From Valencia hispanica (taxonomy: Eukaryota; Chordata; Actinopteri; Cyprinodontiformes; Valenciidae): a DNA stretch of 64,000 bases. The translations under genes were made by a program, and so were the position numbers. Below the pieces are notes generated by a model. That model was not told the origin of the DNA, ran no database searches, and saw only the letters and a list, made by a program, of their open reading frames with translations. The stretch spans positions 21,726,501 to 21,790,500 of the forward strand of contig OY747705.1 in assembly GCA_963556495.2 (NCBI GenBank), read 5' to 3'. The first letter of the stretch is position 1. Each line of letters starts with the position of its first letter. This document shows, in pieces, positions 1 through 12,105 of the stretch.

Positions 1-506
1 AAAAGCATTTACATTTTAATTTGGATCACCAGAACCTAAATATACATATTTGGTCGATGTATGCAGCCTATGCCTTTAGGGTATATATGGAAGCAATGTT
101 CTTTTTTGCAACTTTTTGCATTTTACCAGTTCTCATTAAACATTTTTGAAGTGTGGAGAGATTCCAACACAAGTGTCCAATCCAGCATTTGTTTTTTTTA
201 ACTAGCAGAAGTCATTTTTGACAAACAGTGCCATGCAAAAGAAACCAGCAGAAATCCAAATGGTGCCGGATGTAGAGTGGCAACATGTAAGCATGCAGCC
301 GTGTATGTATGCATGCACTCATTGACACAACCTTGACCAGCAGATTTTATTATACGACCCAGAAAAGATCATTTACACACATGCTTCCACGCCCTTTTAC
401 ACCCCCACTGGCCCCTTGATTCTCTTCACCACCCCCCTCCTTCCCACATCTCCTCTTTGCCCTCTCTCCCACCCCCTTTTACTGCTCCAGCACAAGAACC
501 TGAACG
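1..506. other. Unannotated intron sequence
   Basis: AT-rich unique-looking DNA turning pyrimidine-rich after about 390. No coding or repeat family recognised. Confidence 0.5.
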
Positions 507-529
507 CACACACACACACACACACACAA
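507..529. repeat. (CA)n microsatellite
   Basis: About eleven uninterrupted CA units. A short prelude to the large TC tract 60 bp downstream. Confidence 0.95.
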
Positions 530-589
530 CCCCATGAGGAGAAATGGGGTGGTTTGCCTCTGTTATCTCCTCTCTACTACACACACCAT

Positions 590-735
<146 letters not shown>

Positions 736-1091
736 TAGAGCCATGCCCCCTTCTGTCTTTCTACCCCTTGCTTAACTTACTCCCACTTCTCTTACTCTAT
801 TTCTCCTCCCCCTCCCTCAACAGCCTTCAGCCAATGGTGTCTCAGAGAAGCTGTTGTCATGGTGACGGGGCTCCTGTCTGCGCTCTGTCCCTCAGGCATC
901 CCAGATCCAGAGAACACCGTGGTGTTTACGTGAGACCGGAGGAGAGGAGAGAACAGGGCCGTGGATAGACGTGTGTCGGAGGCAGCAGACGGAGAGGATG
1001 GAGAAATGGAAGGATTAAAAACAATTCTTCCACTTTAACCAGCTTTTGTTCTGTCTTGTCTTTGGGTTCAAAAGATGTATAGTATATTTAC

Positions 1092-1092
<1 letters not shown>

Positions 1093-1126
<34 letters not shown>

Positions 1127-1146
1127 TGCGTGCATGTGTGTGTGTC
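1093..1146. repeat. (TG)n microsatellite, interrupted
   Basis: Pure TG from 1093 to 1120, then imperfect TG-rich sequence. Flanks (735-1092 and 1147-1867) show no recognisable gene or TE. Confidence 0.95.
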
Positions 1147-1867
1147 ACATGGCCTTGCAGACACCCAGGCATCTCACACCCCTATTCCTGGCACCTCCAC
1201 CCAATCTCTGACCTTTCCTGGACTCCAGCAGGCACATTCACACAGGCTTGACCCAGTGCACAATCACGACTCTTCATATGCTTGCACAAACAAATACACA
1301 CATTGGCTTAAGATCATATAACCAGCACAAAAGGTTTGCACCTGGTGTGACCTAAAATAAAGTCCTCCATAGAGAAACAGTGACAGAGTCTCAGCTGTAA
1401 CCAGTGTGCCACTCTCGCATTAAACGTGTTCACCGTTTCCCCAAATGACTCAATGTGGACCAGATCTGGACCCATTTCCACTATTAGATGTCTAAAGAGT
1501 ATTTTTCCTTTACCTGCAGATCTTTTTAGATTTAGAATGGTGCAGCTTTTCCAGCCTTTACGGCAGTCGCAGCGCGGCAGTAATTGTGGTTTACGGCAGG
1601 ACTCAGTAAACGTACTGGCTGTTTCTACAGAGAGAATGCAGCCCCCAGAAAAACAGACAAATGCAGGGCTGAGAATATAAAACTATAGGTTTAAAGAGTA
1701 AAGATAAACAGAACTGCTTTGTCTAAACTAGGAGAGCAGATAACAATTTTATACAGATTGAAAGGACTCCAACGCCTTCATTGTTCACATGGGAAGGTAA
1801 AACTGGTTTCTCTACTATTTTCCAATATATTTTTGACAAAGCTTTACTAAAAAAAATATTTAGCTTT

Positions 1868-2617
1868 CTTCAACTCTGACCAGTTTCCCTGTCCCTGCTG
1901 AAGCAAAGCATCTCTGCGGGATGATGAAGCCACCACCGTATTTCATGATGGGGATGCGTGTTCAGGGATGGAGGCCAAAATGATCAATCCTAATTCTATC
2001 TGACTACAGAATCTTCTTGGTGGTGTGGCTAACCACAAACGAGATTTCTTTATGGGTTTTTTGTTTGTTTGTTTGTTTGTTTGTTTAAAAGTGGGCTTAC
2101 TTCTAGCCACTCTTCCTTCAAGGAAAAGTTCAGCAGTCAATAGACTGCTTAACTGTGGATTTCTGCAGCTCCTCCAGAGTTACCACAAGCCTCTTCGCTG
2201 CCTCTTTGATTAATGCTTTCCTCGTGCAGTTTGCCAGTTTTAGTTGGTGGACAATCATGTCTTGATAGGTTTGAATTCATACCATGCTCTTTCCATTTAC
2301 AGCTGTATCCTTCGTCTTCATGATGCTGTTATTGTCCTCTAATGAACCTCTGAATATTTTCACAGAGCAGCTAGACGTATGATGAGAATAAATAACACAA
2401 AGATGGAAGTTAATTTGGGGGTATAGACCTACATAGACTTACATGGCTTATATTCAAACACCGTTAAACAGAAACAGGCAATCTTGGGGGAAGGGGTACA
2501 TGGACAGGTGGAAGAAGCTGATAACTTTCTGATTGCTAGTATCAGACTAAAGGAGGTTGAATACCTATGCACACAATAACATTGATTTCAGCACTTTCTT
2601 AAAATATGTCTATCCAG
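1868..2617 (-). mobile_element. Tc1-like transposon relic, family A
   Basis: Reverse-complement matches to a Tc1/mariner transposase are visible throughout. Near 1880-1950 is the antisense of the 'GGGSIM..CF' block (ccaccaccgtatttcatgatg). Near 2160-2290 is the antisense of the N-terminal helix-turn-helix region, and near 2318 the antisense of the ORF start (cttcatgatgctgtt). The element stops in mid-transposase at its left end and keeps part of the 5' region to the right. It is full of stops and frameshifts. A (TTTG)n microsatellite has grown inside it. Same family as 18577-19190, 49018-49222 and 55297-56278. Confidence 0.8.
2057..2086. repeat. (TTTG)n microsatellite
   Basis: About seven TTTG units inside the Tc1 relic. 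Confidence 0.9.
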
Positions 2618-4301
2618 TGAATAAATGGGAACAAAATGGATTTAGGTGAGGACAAAATGGCAATGGAAGGATTTGAGGTGGAAGAGCAAAGGAGCAAAGA
2701 AGCAAAGTCACCCTGAGCTAAGCCCACAGAGAACAACCAGATGGTTGGAAACATGCAACATGGAGTCAAAAACTCATGTATGTGGGGTAAAAAAAATGTA
2801 ATGATTCAACAAAGCACCACATTAGCAACTGTTAGGTGTGCTTTAAAAAAGAAAAATCCAAGCAGTTTATGGATTTTACTTATATTGTTTGACCAACGAT
2901 ATTATACAGTACCTATTTAATTGTGTGGTGTTTTTTTTTAGGAGAATCTTTGTTTGCATTATTGATCTTTGTTTATTTTATAAGTAAAAATTGGAGTTTA
3001 GCTTTATTAACTGATAGTATTTTGCTGTCTCCTGAAAAGCTTTAAAATTAAATTACTTCTGCATTTCCAAAGATCTGCCATGCAAACACCACCAAAAATA
3101 TGTCAGTGTTTCCACTGGACCTAGCAATGATTTTATTTTTTCTTAATTCTTGCTAAAAACCATATAGCAAAATAATTGTAATCTCATCATACACAAAGCA
3201 CATTGAAAACAAAAGATAACAGTTATTCATATGCGATGAGAGTAAACGGAGGCTACTTGCAAGCTACAATCCTGAGCTTTGCCATATAAATTTCAGTACA
3301 AACCTATATCAACATTTAAGGTGTTAACCAGCTCTCTAAGCTTTCGCCAACACGTAATAAGTCCACCAAATTCCTGATCTTCATCAGTGGTGGAAAAGGC
3401 TCTACACACTTGACTTTCTCTGCTCTTTCACAGGACAATCCTGCACATTAATTGCAAGGTAAACAACTGAGGAGAAAAGCCCTTTTCTTTCCCTCCCTTC
3501 TCTCCTGCTCCTTCCTCTCATTTTTCTTCTGAGGCAAGCTCAGTTTAAGCCCCCTTTAGAATCAGAATCTGGACAAGCACCAGTCGTAAGCTAATCCGGC
3601 TCGCCGACTGGACCCCTCCTCTGAAACAGCCCAGCAGGGGGTGGGCTGATGAAAGGCAGGCTGATATGAGGGACATGAAAGGCTTTGTCGAGGCACACAG
3701 AGCCGCAGACGAAGCCTGCCTTAGACCCCCGCGCTGCGTTCAGCACAGTACAAGAAGCCATTTAAGACATTAAAACCGTACAGAGTCGTCAGAGACGCTT
3801 CCATATGCCACGGCTGGCACGTTTTGTCTGCTGCCACTTGACGCGCAGGTTAAGACACTTAATGTCTGAACTGTGATCACTTTGTGTTCTAACAACTGCT
3901 TAACTAGCATTCTGCTTGATCAAAGCAGATCCCCTTGACTGGAACATTGCATCTCACTCTTGATCAGTGAGGTGTGGCTCGAGTTGGAGAAAAAAGTAAA
4001 CTTTTGTTTCAAGCTGTCCAAACATTGTAGATTAATTAGAAATTGCTGCCTGGAGAGCATTAGTGGAGCTGTTTAGAAACATCTGACTTTTAGGGTGGAT
4101 CCATTGACTGGATCTGTGAGTGTTTTAAGCCCATTCACATACATAAGACAGGAAAAAGCCTCTACAGCAGCAGACTCAAATAGTCCTTGAGGGACGATGT
4201 CCCGCAAATTTGTAGATGCATCCCGGGTCAAGCCCACCTAAATCAAAGGGTTGAATAACCTACTCAGCATGCAGTCAAGTTCTACTAATGATTTAAGTAA
4301 T
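2618..4301. other. Unannotated intron sequence
   Basis: No gene, RNA or recognised TE. AT-rich until about 3480, then more GC-balanced (3540-3850), which could be ordinary unique intron. Confidence 0.4.
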
Positions 4302-4304
4302 TCA

Positions 4305-4963
4305 GGGGCTGTTTACACGACAACGTTGCCGTTTTTGTTTGAATACGCGGGTGAAAACGCACTGCGTTTACACGACAGGGCACGCGATGGAAAACGATGT
4401 AGTACATTTGCCCGGCCTTTAGATGGCAGTGTGCCCCGTGTATGCAGTGTTCCAAGGTTTCCCCCTCACAACCCGGAAAAGAAACATTTCATGATAACTA
4501 ACAATGGCGGTCTTCTTGTAGTTCTCCTCCGCTTAAATAAAGGCATATTGATTATTTGGTTCACGTATTGTATGCGTTTTCGTTGGCGATCGCATAGAAG
4601 CCTGATGATCTCTAAGTTTTGCTTACAGTGACCAAATAACTTCAGAAGCTGCATCAGCAGTAACCGCATACCTGGATCCGCCATTGTTGTTGTTTTTCTG
4701 TAGAAAGGCGGAGTGCGCAAGTGCAACATGTCCGTAGGTGGCTGGCAGTGATGTCATTGTTTTCAAAAGTCTCCGGCTTGCGTTTACATGACAACGAATC
4801 CCCCAGCGTTTTCAAAACTCTCCACTCTGGAAGCCGTTTCCCAAAAGCAGCGTTTTCGCCCCCCCCCCCTCCTCCCCGTTTTCCCGTTGTCATGTAAACG
4901 AGAGGCCAAATCGGAGAGAAAAACCTCCGTTTTGCTGAAAAACGTTGTCGTGTAAACAGCCCC
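4305..4963. mobile_element. PIF/Harbinger-like MITE with perfect 23-bp TIRs
   Basis: The ends at 4305-4327 and 4941-4963 are perfect inverted repeats of 23 bp, starting GGGGCTGTTTACACGACAAC. Flanks are TCA on both sides (4302-4304 and 4964-4966), a 3-bp duplication near the TWA preferred by PIF/Harbinger. Related subterminal motifs (gtttacacgaca, gtttacatgacaacg, gttgtcatgtaaacg) recur inside. The minus strand carries an 87-codon ORF at 4466-4729 with MADPGMRLLLMQLLKLFGH and a downstream KRRRTTRRPPL stretch. This may be the first part of a Harbinger-type protein, but no catalytic domain is present. The superfamily call rests on TSD length and TIR start. Confidence 0.75.
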
Positions 4964-5041
4964 TCACTCTGGTGAGATGAAGCAGGAACACATCTTAAAA
5001 GCCCCAGCCCACTTTGTTGAAACACTGCACTTGTGTAGTTT

Positions 5042-5043
<2 letters not shown>

Positions 5044-5095
<52 letters not shown>
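5044..5095. repeat. (TA)n microsatellite
   Basis: 26 TA units. Both strands read as Tyr-Ile repeats, which are not genes. Confidence 0.98.
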
Positions 5096-5099
<4 letters not shown>

Positions 5100-8000
5100 T
5101 ATGCAGCATCTTGCATGTAAACTGTTGCTACTAAAATTTATGAAAGAATGGGCCGGTCTCAGGAGCTCAGTGAATTCCAGCATGGTATTGTAACAGGATA
5201 TCACCTGTGCCAGAGGTACAGTTGTTCATTTTCTTCGCTAGTATATACCAAAAAAGTCAACTGTAAGGGGTCTTATAACAAAGTGGAACTGATTAGAAAA
5301 AACAACCAATTGGCCAAGATGTGGTAGGCACAAAAAATTACAGATGGGTCAGCTGATGCTAAGGTGCAGGTACGAAGAGGTCACCAGCTTTCTGCAGTCA
5401 GTAGCTACAAACCTCCAAACCACATGCCAGCTTCATTTTTTGGCTTAAATTTGACAGTAAATAAGATGTTATGTCCTGTGTAACAACAAAGGTAGTCAGT
5501 TTTAAACTAGAGATGCACTCAAAAGGTGAACCGCAATCGGGTGATTTTCAGCTTAATGTGTCCTGATGACTGGCAGCAACTGGTCAGAGACTCAGAATTC
5601 TTATTTTTTTCAAACAGTGAATGCACCATGCTAATCACTAACAGGTCACACTGACAACAGCAGTATTTAGGGTCACTGAGGGAAGAAGACTCAAAGATTG
5701 CAATCTCCAGTATTATGGAGGGGTTTAAAATGAACTCAGATGAAGCACAAAGATGTAAGAAGCAAATCTAAAGTTAAAAAAGAGCAAGAGAGAGCAATAT
5801 TCCCAATGGATAACAGGAAGGCTGACCGAAATACTGCTTTGTGTAATCCATTTGTGCTTTTAACCTCTTTCTGTTACGAAAGATGCTGGATTTGGAGATG
5901 GTGGTGACCTTTTGTAAATTTAGTGTAAAGATTAACATTCTGTAGGGAATACACACAAACTGGAATTTTAGTCATGCAAGCTTACCGAGCAGCCATACAA
6001 ATCACTAGTATAGAACAAGATTAAAACTCTGTAATCATCTCATCTCTTTTTTTATATAACAGTAACACCCTGTTTTATAGAGATGGATCCCTCACATAAT
6101 TGAATTGGCAGCTACTATAAAATAATACACTAAAGGTGGGATTTTTTTTTTAAAGCTGTTCTTATATCTGCAGATAGTTACATTTTTTTTAAACTAGTTA
6201 AAATATTTTTGGGCCTCGTCAAAGCTTAAAAAATTGAAAATCAGCCACAAAATTTTGAATGGTGAATTTTTATTTTTAACCCTTATTATCATATGAATAG
6301 AAAGTAATTTGGAATAGGCGATATCTGTGATTTGTTTCTGTACAAAAGTCCCATCTACACTCTTGGCATCTGCGCTACTCTTTCAGTTTTTACTCTGATA
6401 GAATCTTAGACCAAGACGTGACAACAATCGGTATTTTATAAAATTGGTAACATTGTATTATACATGTCAGGTGATATTTAAGTATTAAAGAAAAAAAGAT
6501 TTACCAAAAACTATGGTCCTAAACTCATGTTCCAAATCAAATCAAACCAAGCAGCAGATTTTGTTAACCTTTCCCTTAATAATTAGTTAATTCAAAGTTG
6601 AGAAGTTCCCCACAGAAATTTTTTAAACATTGATTAAAGTCCAGCTCTTATCACTCGGCTGTAGAATACATCTCTGACACTCGTTAAACAGTTTATGTTT
6701 AAGAAAAAATGTAAACAGATATGGAGGCTGCCAAACAGGATCCACTGTTAACAGATAAAACATTAATAACAGTATTAAAATCTAAACTGACTAAAATGTT
6801 CATATGTTCAAGTTTATTCTTTTGTGTTTAATTGTGATAACATACATAGGATAACATCTTTAACAAAAAGAAAAGCTTAATTAGACTAACCAACTTGTAC
6901 TAGCCAAACAGTAACCATTTCCATCAAGTTAATGGAGACAGGAGTGTTTGGTCTCTAAACAAAAAAAGTGTGTTGTAGTGCCACAGAAATATAGTTTAAA
7001 GAACATGATTGGTTTATCATTCAGGAGGAAGATTTATTGACTACATGTGACCCCACACCCCTTCCCAGATGCATAAAACACTCAAGCCAAAAACTAAACC
7101 AAAATCAGACGCCTAATGTGCACCCGTATTGTTTATTCTTGCGCTTCATGTTCAAGTTTAAAGAGAATAAAAATAGCTTTTAAAAAGACACACAAATAAC
7201 ACACAGCTAACAATGACAAAATGTGGTAAACTGATAAATTTGTTGAGACCTCACCCTGAGCTTCAAATGTAAATCAAAGCTGTGTGAGTCTGAATGACTT
7301 TGACACAATGGAGCAAAATAGGATTTTGATGCTTTTAGAAGAAAAAAAAGAAACACCAAGGACGTTTTTGTATTCTGTTTTTGAAACACAGAGCAGACTA
7401 ATTGTCTGCTAATATCTGAAGAGCATCTTTTCACAGACACACACACATGCACAGAGACAAGCATGCAGAGGACAACTTGACGACAGATGGAAAGAAATTA
7501 GAGGCAAAGTAGCATTAATATTCCATCTCTTAATAACAACCAGGGCCCTTCCCCCACCACTGCAGCATCACACACATACACACACGCATGCATGTTCATG
7601 TGCATGCAAACACTCCTGTCCTGGAGAGCATTTCAGAACAGCAGCAAACAAATGAGTCAAATTCTTCAAATTCAGTCCTTCTTTTCCCCTCTGCTCCACC
7701 TTTCTTCTATTTCTACCACCCTCTCACCCTACTACCCATTACCCTTCCTTGCCAAACCAAGCCCAGTTGCCCTCCAGCCCTGCAACCTCCCTGCAAAGTA
7801 GAGAGCAATCCCTTGGTGGGTCAGCCAGATTAAACTGCCACTGTAATCCGCTTGGCTTTCACCTCCTTGTCCTGAGCTGAAGAGCGCAAGGGATGGAGGG
7901 ATGCAGAGATGCAGAGGAGGAAAGAAGGAGGCCTGGGTGAAGGAATAAAAAGGGCAGAATGATGGAGACAAAGAAAAACAAGACATTAAAAATGAGAAGA

Positions 8001-8754
8001 GAAACAACGAGGGCTTCGAGGATGAGGGGGGGTAGCAGGATTGTGGGAAGTAGCTAAATGACAACAAGGGCACGGAAAGAGGAAAAACAAGAAGGAAAAA
8101 AAGGAGAGAAACTAGGAAAAAGTGGAGTGAGGCATCTGCAGGAGCATGAAAAGAGGCGACGGGAATAATGAATCACATAAAGGAACAGATAATAAGGACG
8201 AATGAGAGTCAAATAAACTGTGTTACAAGAGGGAGCTATGAAGGACAGCGGGGCAATGTTAGTAGCGAATAAACAAGAAGCTACGCCAAAGCACGACCGA
8301 CTATTGTTGCAATGATGACATTTATTCTGTGTGAAATTTCAAGGAAGAAGTCTCATTTCCCTCATGGCTCATCAGTTTTGAATCATTTACCTTGTTTTGT
8401 TTTGACCTGAAACTGCTGCTCCCCGACTTCCCCTATTTGCGGCCATTTACTTTAATAATAAAAAGAGCAGAGATGAAGGGAAGAATGTTGTGTTTGGACC
8501 TCATCAATGGAGTTGGACTCATGGAGGGCGATGATGAGATAGATTAAACTGTCACTGCTCAAACATCAGTGAGTGTTATTATCACAAAATTATAATAACA
8601 ATAAACATCCTCCTGCCAACTAGTTTTACAGAAAGGCTATTGCAATGTGATAGATAATCAAGCACAACTTCAGCAAAATTCAGTATCGATCTCTGGTTTA
8701 AACAATTTGGGAGTTTATTAGGAGTAAGTTCTACATGTACAAAGGTAATCGAAG
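5096..8754. other. Unannotated intron sequence
   Basis: AT-rich with no credible coding region. The stretch near 5515-5560 (agagatgcact... and cgcaatcgggtga) faintly resembles a decayed hAT end but is not called. A CA-rich, imperfect simple repeat lies at 7566-7610, followed by pyrimidine-rich (7660-7800) and purine-rich (7880-8110) stretches on the + strand. Confidence 0.4.
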
Positions 8755-9170
8755 CTCTTTTTCTTTCCATAGAAGGTACGCCTCATCCAAACCATCTCTG
8801 CCTGGGTGTTTCTTGTTCCTGAAAGGAGTCATTGATAGAGTTATTGCTGGAATTTAACTAGGTTCAATCTCTTTGTTTTACCTTCAAGAGAAAGTACTCC
8901 TACCTGGAGATTCTGTGTTTATTTGTATCTATTTCCTTGACAGCGCTATTGACAGACTATTGCTCCCAATAACTTTGTATAATCGCTTTGTTGTTTTCTT
9001 TGCTTTAAAAATACTCTTGGCCCCAGGTTCCTGTGTTTAGTTGTACCTCTTTCCTGGACTGAGTCATTGACAAAGCTATTGCTTTCATTAGCTCTGGGTA
9101 CTAATAACCACAGAAAGTACACCAAGAATAGTTATATTGTATGTTTCTCTTTTTTTCTTGTCTCCCTACA
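8755..9170 (+). mobile_element. L2-type LINE 3' UTR fragment
   Basis: Shares phrases with the UTR at 62310-62660: 'ctttccatagaagg', 'agaaagtactcctacctgg', 'aaagctattgctttcattagctctg'. Two degenerate copies of a block of roughly 110-120 bp (starting 'aagtactcctacc' and 'aatactcttggcc') lie head to tail, as is seen in this LINE's UTR. No ORF part is retained. Confidence 0.65.
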
Positions 9171-10277
9171 AATAAAAAACAGTTCAGAGTAGAACCTTCA
9201 ACTTAGGTCCGAATATTTAGTTGGTGAACTGGGAACATGAAGGAATTCCATTTTAACCTGAGTGAATTGAATTTGGCCTTGATAAGAACTAACACAAACC
9301 TGATAATACATTTCAAATAAATACACTGATATAACTTTAATATTGATATAAAATTACCATGCAAAGGTCAGTAAAGCTGTCGTAGATTGCTGTGTTTGGA
9401 AACAAAGTGATGCAATAAGTGTAAGCGTCTCATTCTTCCTTTCATCAGCAAACATTTAGTTCAAATATGCTGAATCTGCTTTTTCCCCATTTGTTTAGGA
9501 AAAATAAACAATTTCTACATCTTAGAAGGCAAAATTGTCCTCGAATATAAGTAAAGCTGCTTTTAAAGAAGTAGATGTGAGTAAAACCAAAATTGTTTGC
9601 ACAAAGTTATGGTCAAAAATATTTAACAGGTCAGTTATTATAGGTAATGTGTTTCTGACAGAAACCTGGCATGGAAAAAAATTAAATACCTCCAACAAAG
9701 AAACTTCCACGAAAGTAAACTTAAAAAGGATGACTGCTCTCACATGAAAGTAATAATAATCTCTTACCATCAGCTCTGGCTACAGGGGGCCTAGTGCAAA
9801 ATTAAAGCAATGACAGAAAGAGTTATTCGCCTCACTGATGAGCATCTCATCCTTTTAATCGAGTTTAACTACAATTACGACCTTTATGCAAATAAGATAA
9901 TCAAGTCAATTTGTGCATATGACAGTTTCAATAATCAGAGAGCTGCCTGCAACCAGTTAAAGCTTAATTTCATGTAAATTTGCTGAATTTCAGGACAAAA
10001 GTGTAAAGTGGAGGGAGATTGGATCACTTTAGCCAGCTGAAATTAAAATAATCAGCACAAACACTAAGCTACGATTCTTATTGTTCGCCACAGCCTCAAC
10101 GTTGTTTAACCTGTTTATTATGCCTGACTTTTTCATTGAAAATATAATCAGCAAAACCAACTAAGTTGTAAAAATAAGCTTGTACTTCATGTAATCAAAC
10201 TCCAAACAACTATGAATGCCTAAACTGAAGTCTAATGTTATTGCTCAAACACTCAAAAGCTTGCAGACTGTGTGTGA
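9171..10277. other. Unannotated intron sequence
   Basis: AT-rich. 9820-9990 contains an octamer (ATGCAAAT) and several ATTA cores and looks unique, but nothing proves function. Confidence 0.35.
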
Positions 10278-10486
10278 GGGGGGGGGGGGGGGGGGGGGAC
10301 TGGTCCACTGGGTGTTCAAGTGTAGAAACGAAATAGAGTTAACAGGTTCTCCCACCCCCAAACTGACCCCCCGGTTAATCACCCTAGAGATGGGGGGGGG
10401 GGAGACAGGCAGGAAGAGGGAGGATATCCTGCAAGGAAAAGGCTGTGATATATGAGCAGGCTACTTCAAACAAGTAGGGGGGGGGG
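10278..10486 (+). repeat. Cluster of long poly-G runs
   Basis: Runs of 21 G (10278-10298), 11 G (10392-10402) and 10 G (10477-10486) lie within 209 bp on the + strand, the non-template strand being C-rich. A purine-rich flank continues to about 10700. No gene is visible. Confidence 0.9.
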
Positions 10487-11947
10487 ACACCCTTCTCCCA
10501 ATAAAGCCAAGAGAGGTAGAAGAGGGAGAATAAAAGAAAAAGACTTTAGAAAGGAGTTACATTGGCAAGAGGGAGAGTTGGAGGGAAGTGGTGCCAGATG
10601 AACCACAGAGGATGGATGTGAACGAGAGTGGGATTCCTTCTCTGAAGGAGCATCATAAAACCCCCCAAAGGAGAAAGCAGACAGAAATCTGCAGGGGGGC
10701 TTCTTTAATGTTCAAATACAATCTAAACTCAAAGAGTAAGAGAGAAAAAACATCTGCAAGTTGTTAAAACAACAGAAAATTTTGGTAATTTATTATGTTT
10801 AGTTATTTCTTTATGTTATTTATCATTTATTTATTCATGTAGGTGTATAGCAAGATCTTTTTTCTCCATGGGGGTCTGATAAAAGGCAATGATTCTCCAA
10901 TTTGCATGCGCTCAACATACTGAGTACTATCATTCAAATCCTCCTAACAAATCTTTGTTTACATCCCAATACATTTATGCACATGAATAACAAATACAGA
11001 AAAAGGTACTGCCTTTGATGAGGAATGTTAAAAAAGATCACGTGATTGAATTTATTCAAGAAATAAAGCTGGTGGACAATATGAAAAGACAAAGCACTAA
11101 AGGGAGTTTGTGGGTGGCTGCAGTAGACATATTTGTGAAGTCATTTTTTACCAGTTAACCTATCTGCAGCTGCTAGCTTCAGTCCGATAGAAAAGCTATC
11201 CAAATACGATACACAGATATCAGCATGAAAAATAAGTGTATCCCCTCACAAGAGATGTGAAATCAGAGCTCCAACACTGCAGCACTTCACTCATCCTACT
11301 GAGCTGGTTGTTTGTGAATGTCCAACAGTGTATCCGCAGCCACAAGTTTCAGCTTCTGATCACATGCAGAGAAGGAGAGCTCTGATTGGTTTGAGCACTG
11401 CCTTTGACAACCCTTTTCAGGGTTCTTACTTATTTTCCAGTTAGAAGATTTTTCTGGGTTGAAATTTTCATATTTCATATTTCTCCAATAATGTAAATAC
11501 ACTTTTTGGAGTCCAAGTATGTAGATTTACTTTAAATTAATAAATATACACATCCACAAAAGATCTCTAAACAAATATGTGGCTATCTACCAATAAAGTG
11601 CTTAAATCAAAACATGACATGGTTGATAAATGACTACCCTGGACTTCACATCTTCTGTTGATAATTAACATGAAAAACTAATAATATGCGATCATTTGAA
11701 CAAATTATTTGAGAAATTCCACTTTTTTGCCTTTTATAATATGGAGCCATGAAAAATGTCTGTGAGACTAAATGCTCCTGATATCCAAACGTCTGCAAGC
11801 TTTCCCACATTAGGAAAATACTGAAACCTATTTCAAGCTTGTGTTAGGATTCAGACTGTTTGAGCCCGGCTAGACCTATATCAGATTGTTGATCATTTCT
11901 GACTAATTGAATACTTTGTAGGCCAGATTTGGCTCAGCGATTGTCAG
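10487..11947. other. Unannotated intron sequence
   Basis: No gene or TE recognised. Purine-rich to about 10760, then AT-rich. Confidence 0.4.
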
Positions 11948-12105
11948 TTGCCTTGTAAAACTACCCCTCAAACTTTTTCACAGAGTCTATGTATTTATGG
12001 TGTTTTTTCTGTGATAGACTGACACAAAGTAGCGGAAAGATTGATTATACATGATTTGTCTTTTAATTTTTTCTACAAATAAAATCTGAAAAGTACATTT
12101 AAAAT
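11948..12105. mobile_element. Tc1 family A terminal-inverted-repeat fragment
   Basis: Begins 'ttgccttgtaaaactacccc', passes through 'ctgtgatagactgacacaaag' and ends 'acaaataaaatctgaaaagta'. These are the landmarks of the long (about 200 bp) terminal repeat also seen at 49018-49222 and, in reverse, at 56100-56278. No coding part remains, so orientation cannot be assigned. Confidence 0.75.

Noticed and set aside
5515..5560. Possible hAT terminus
   Set aside because: Only a loose resemblance; no partner end or TSD found.
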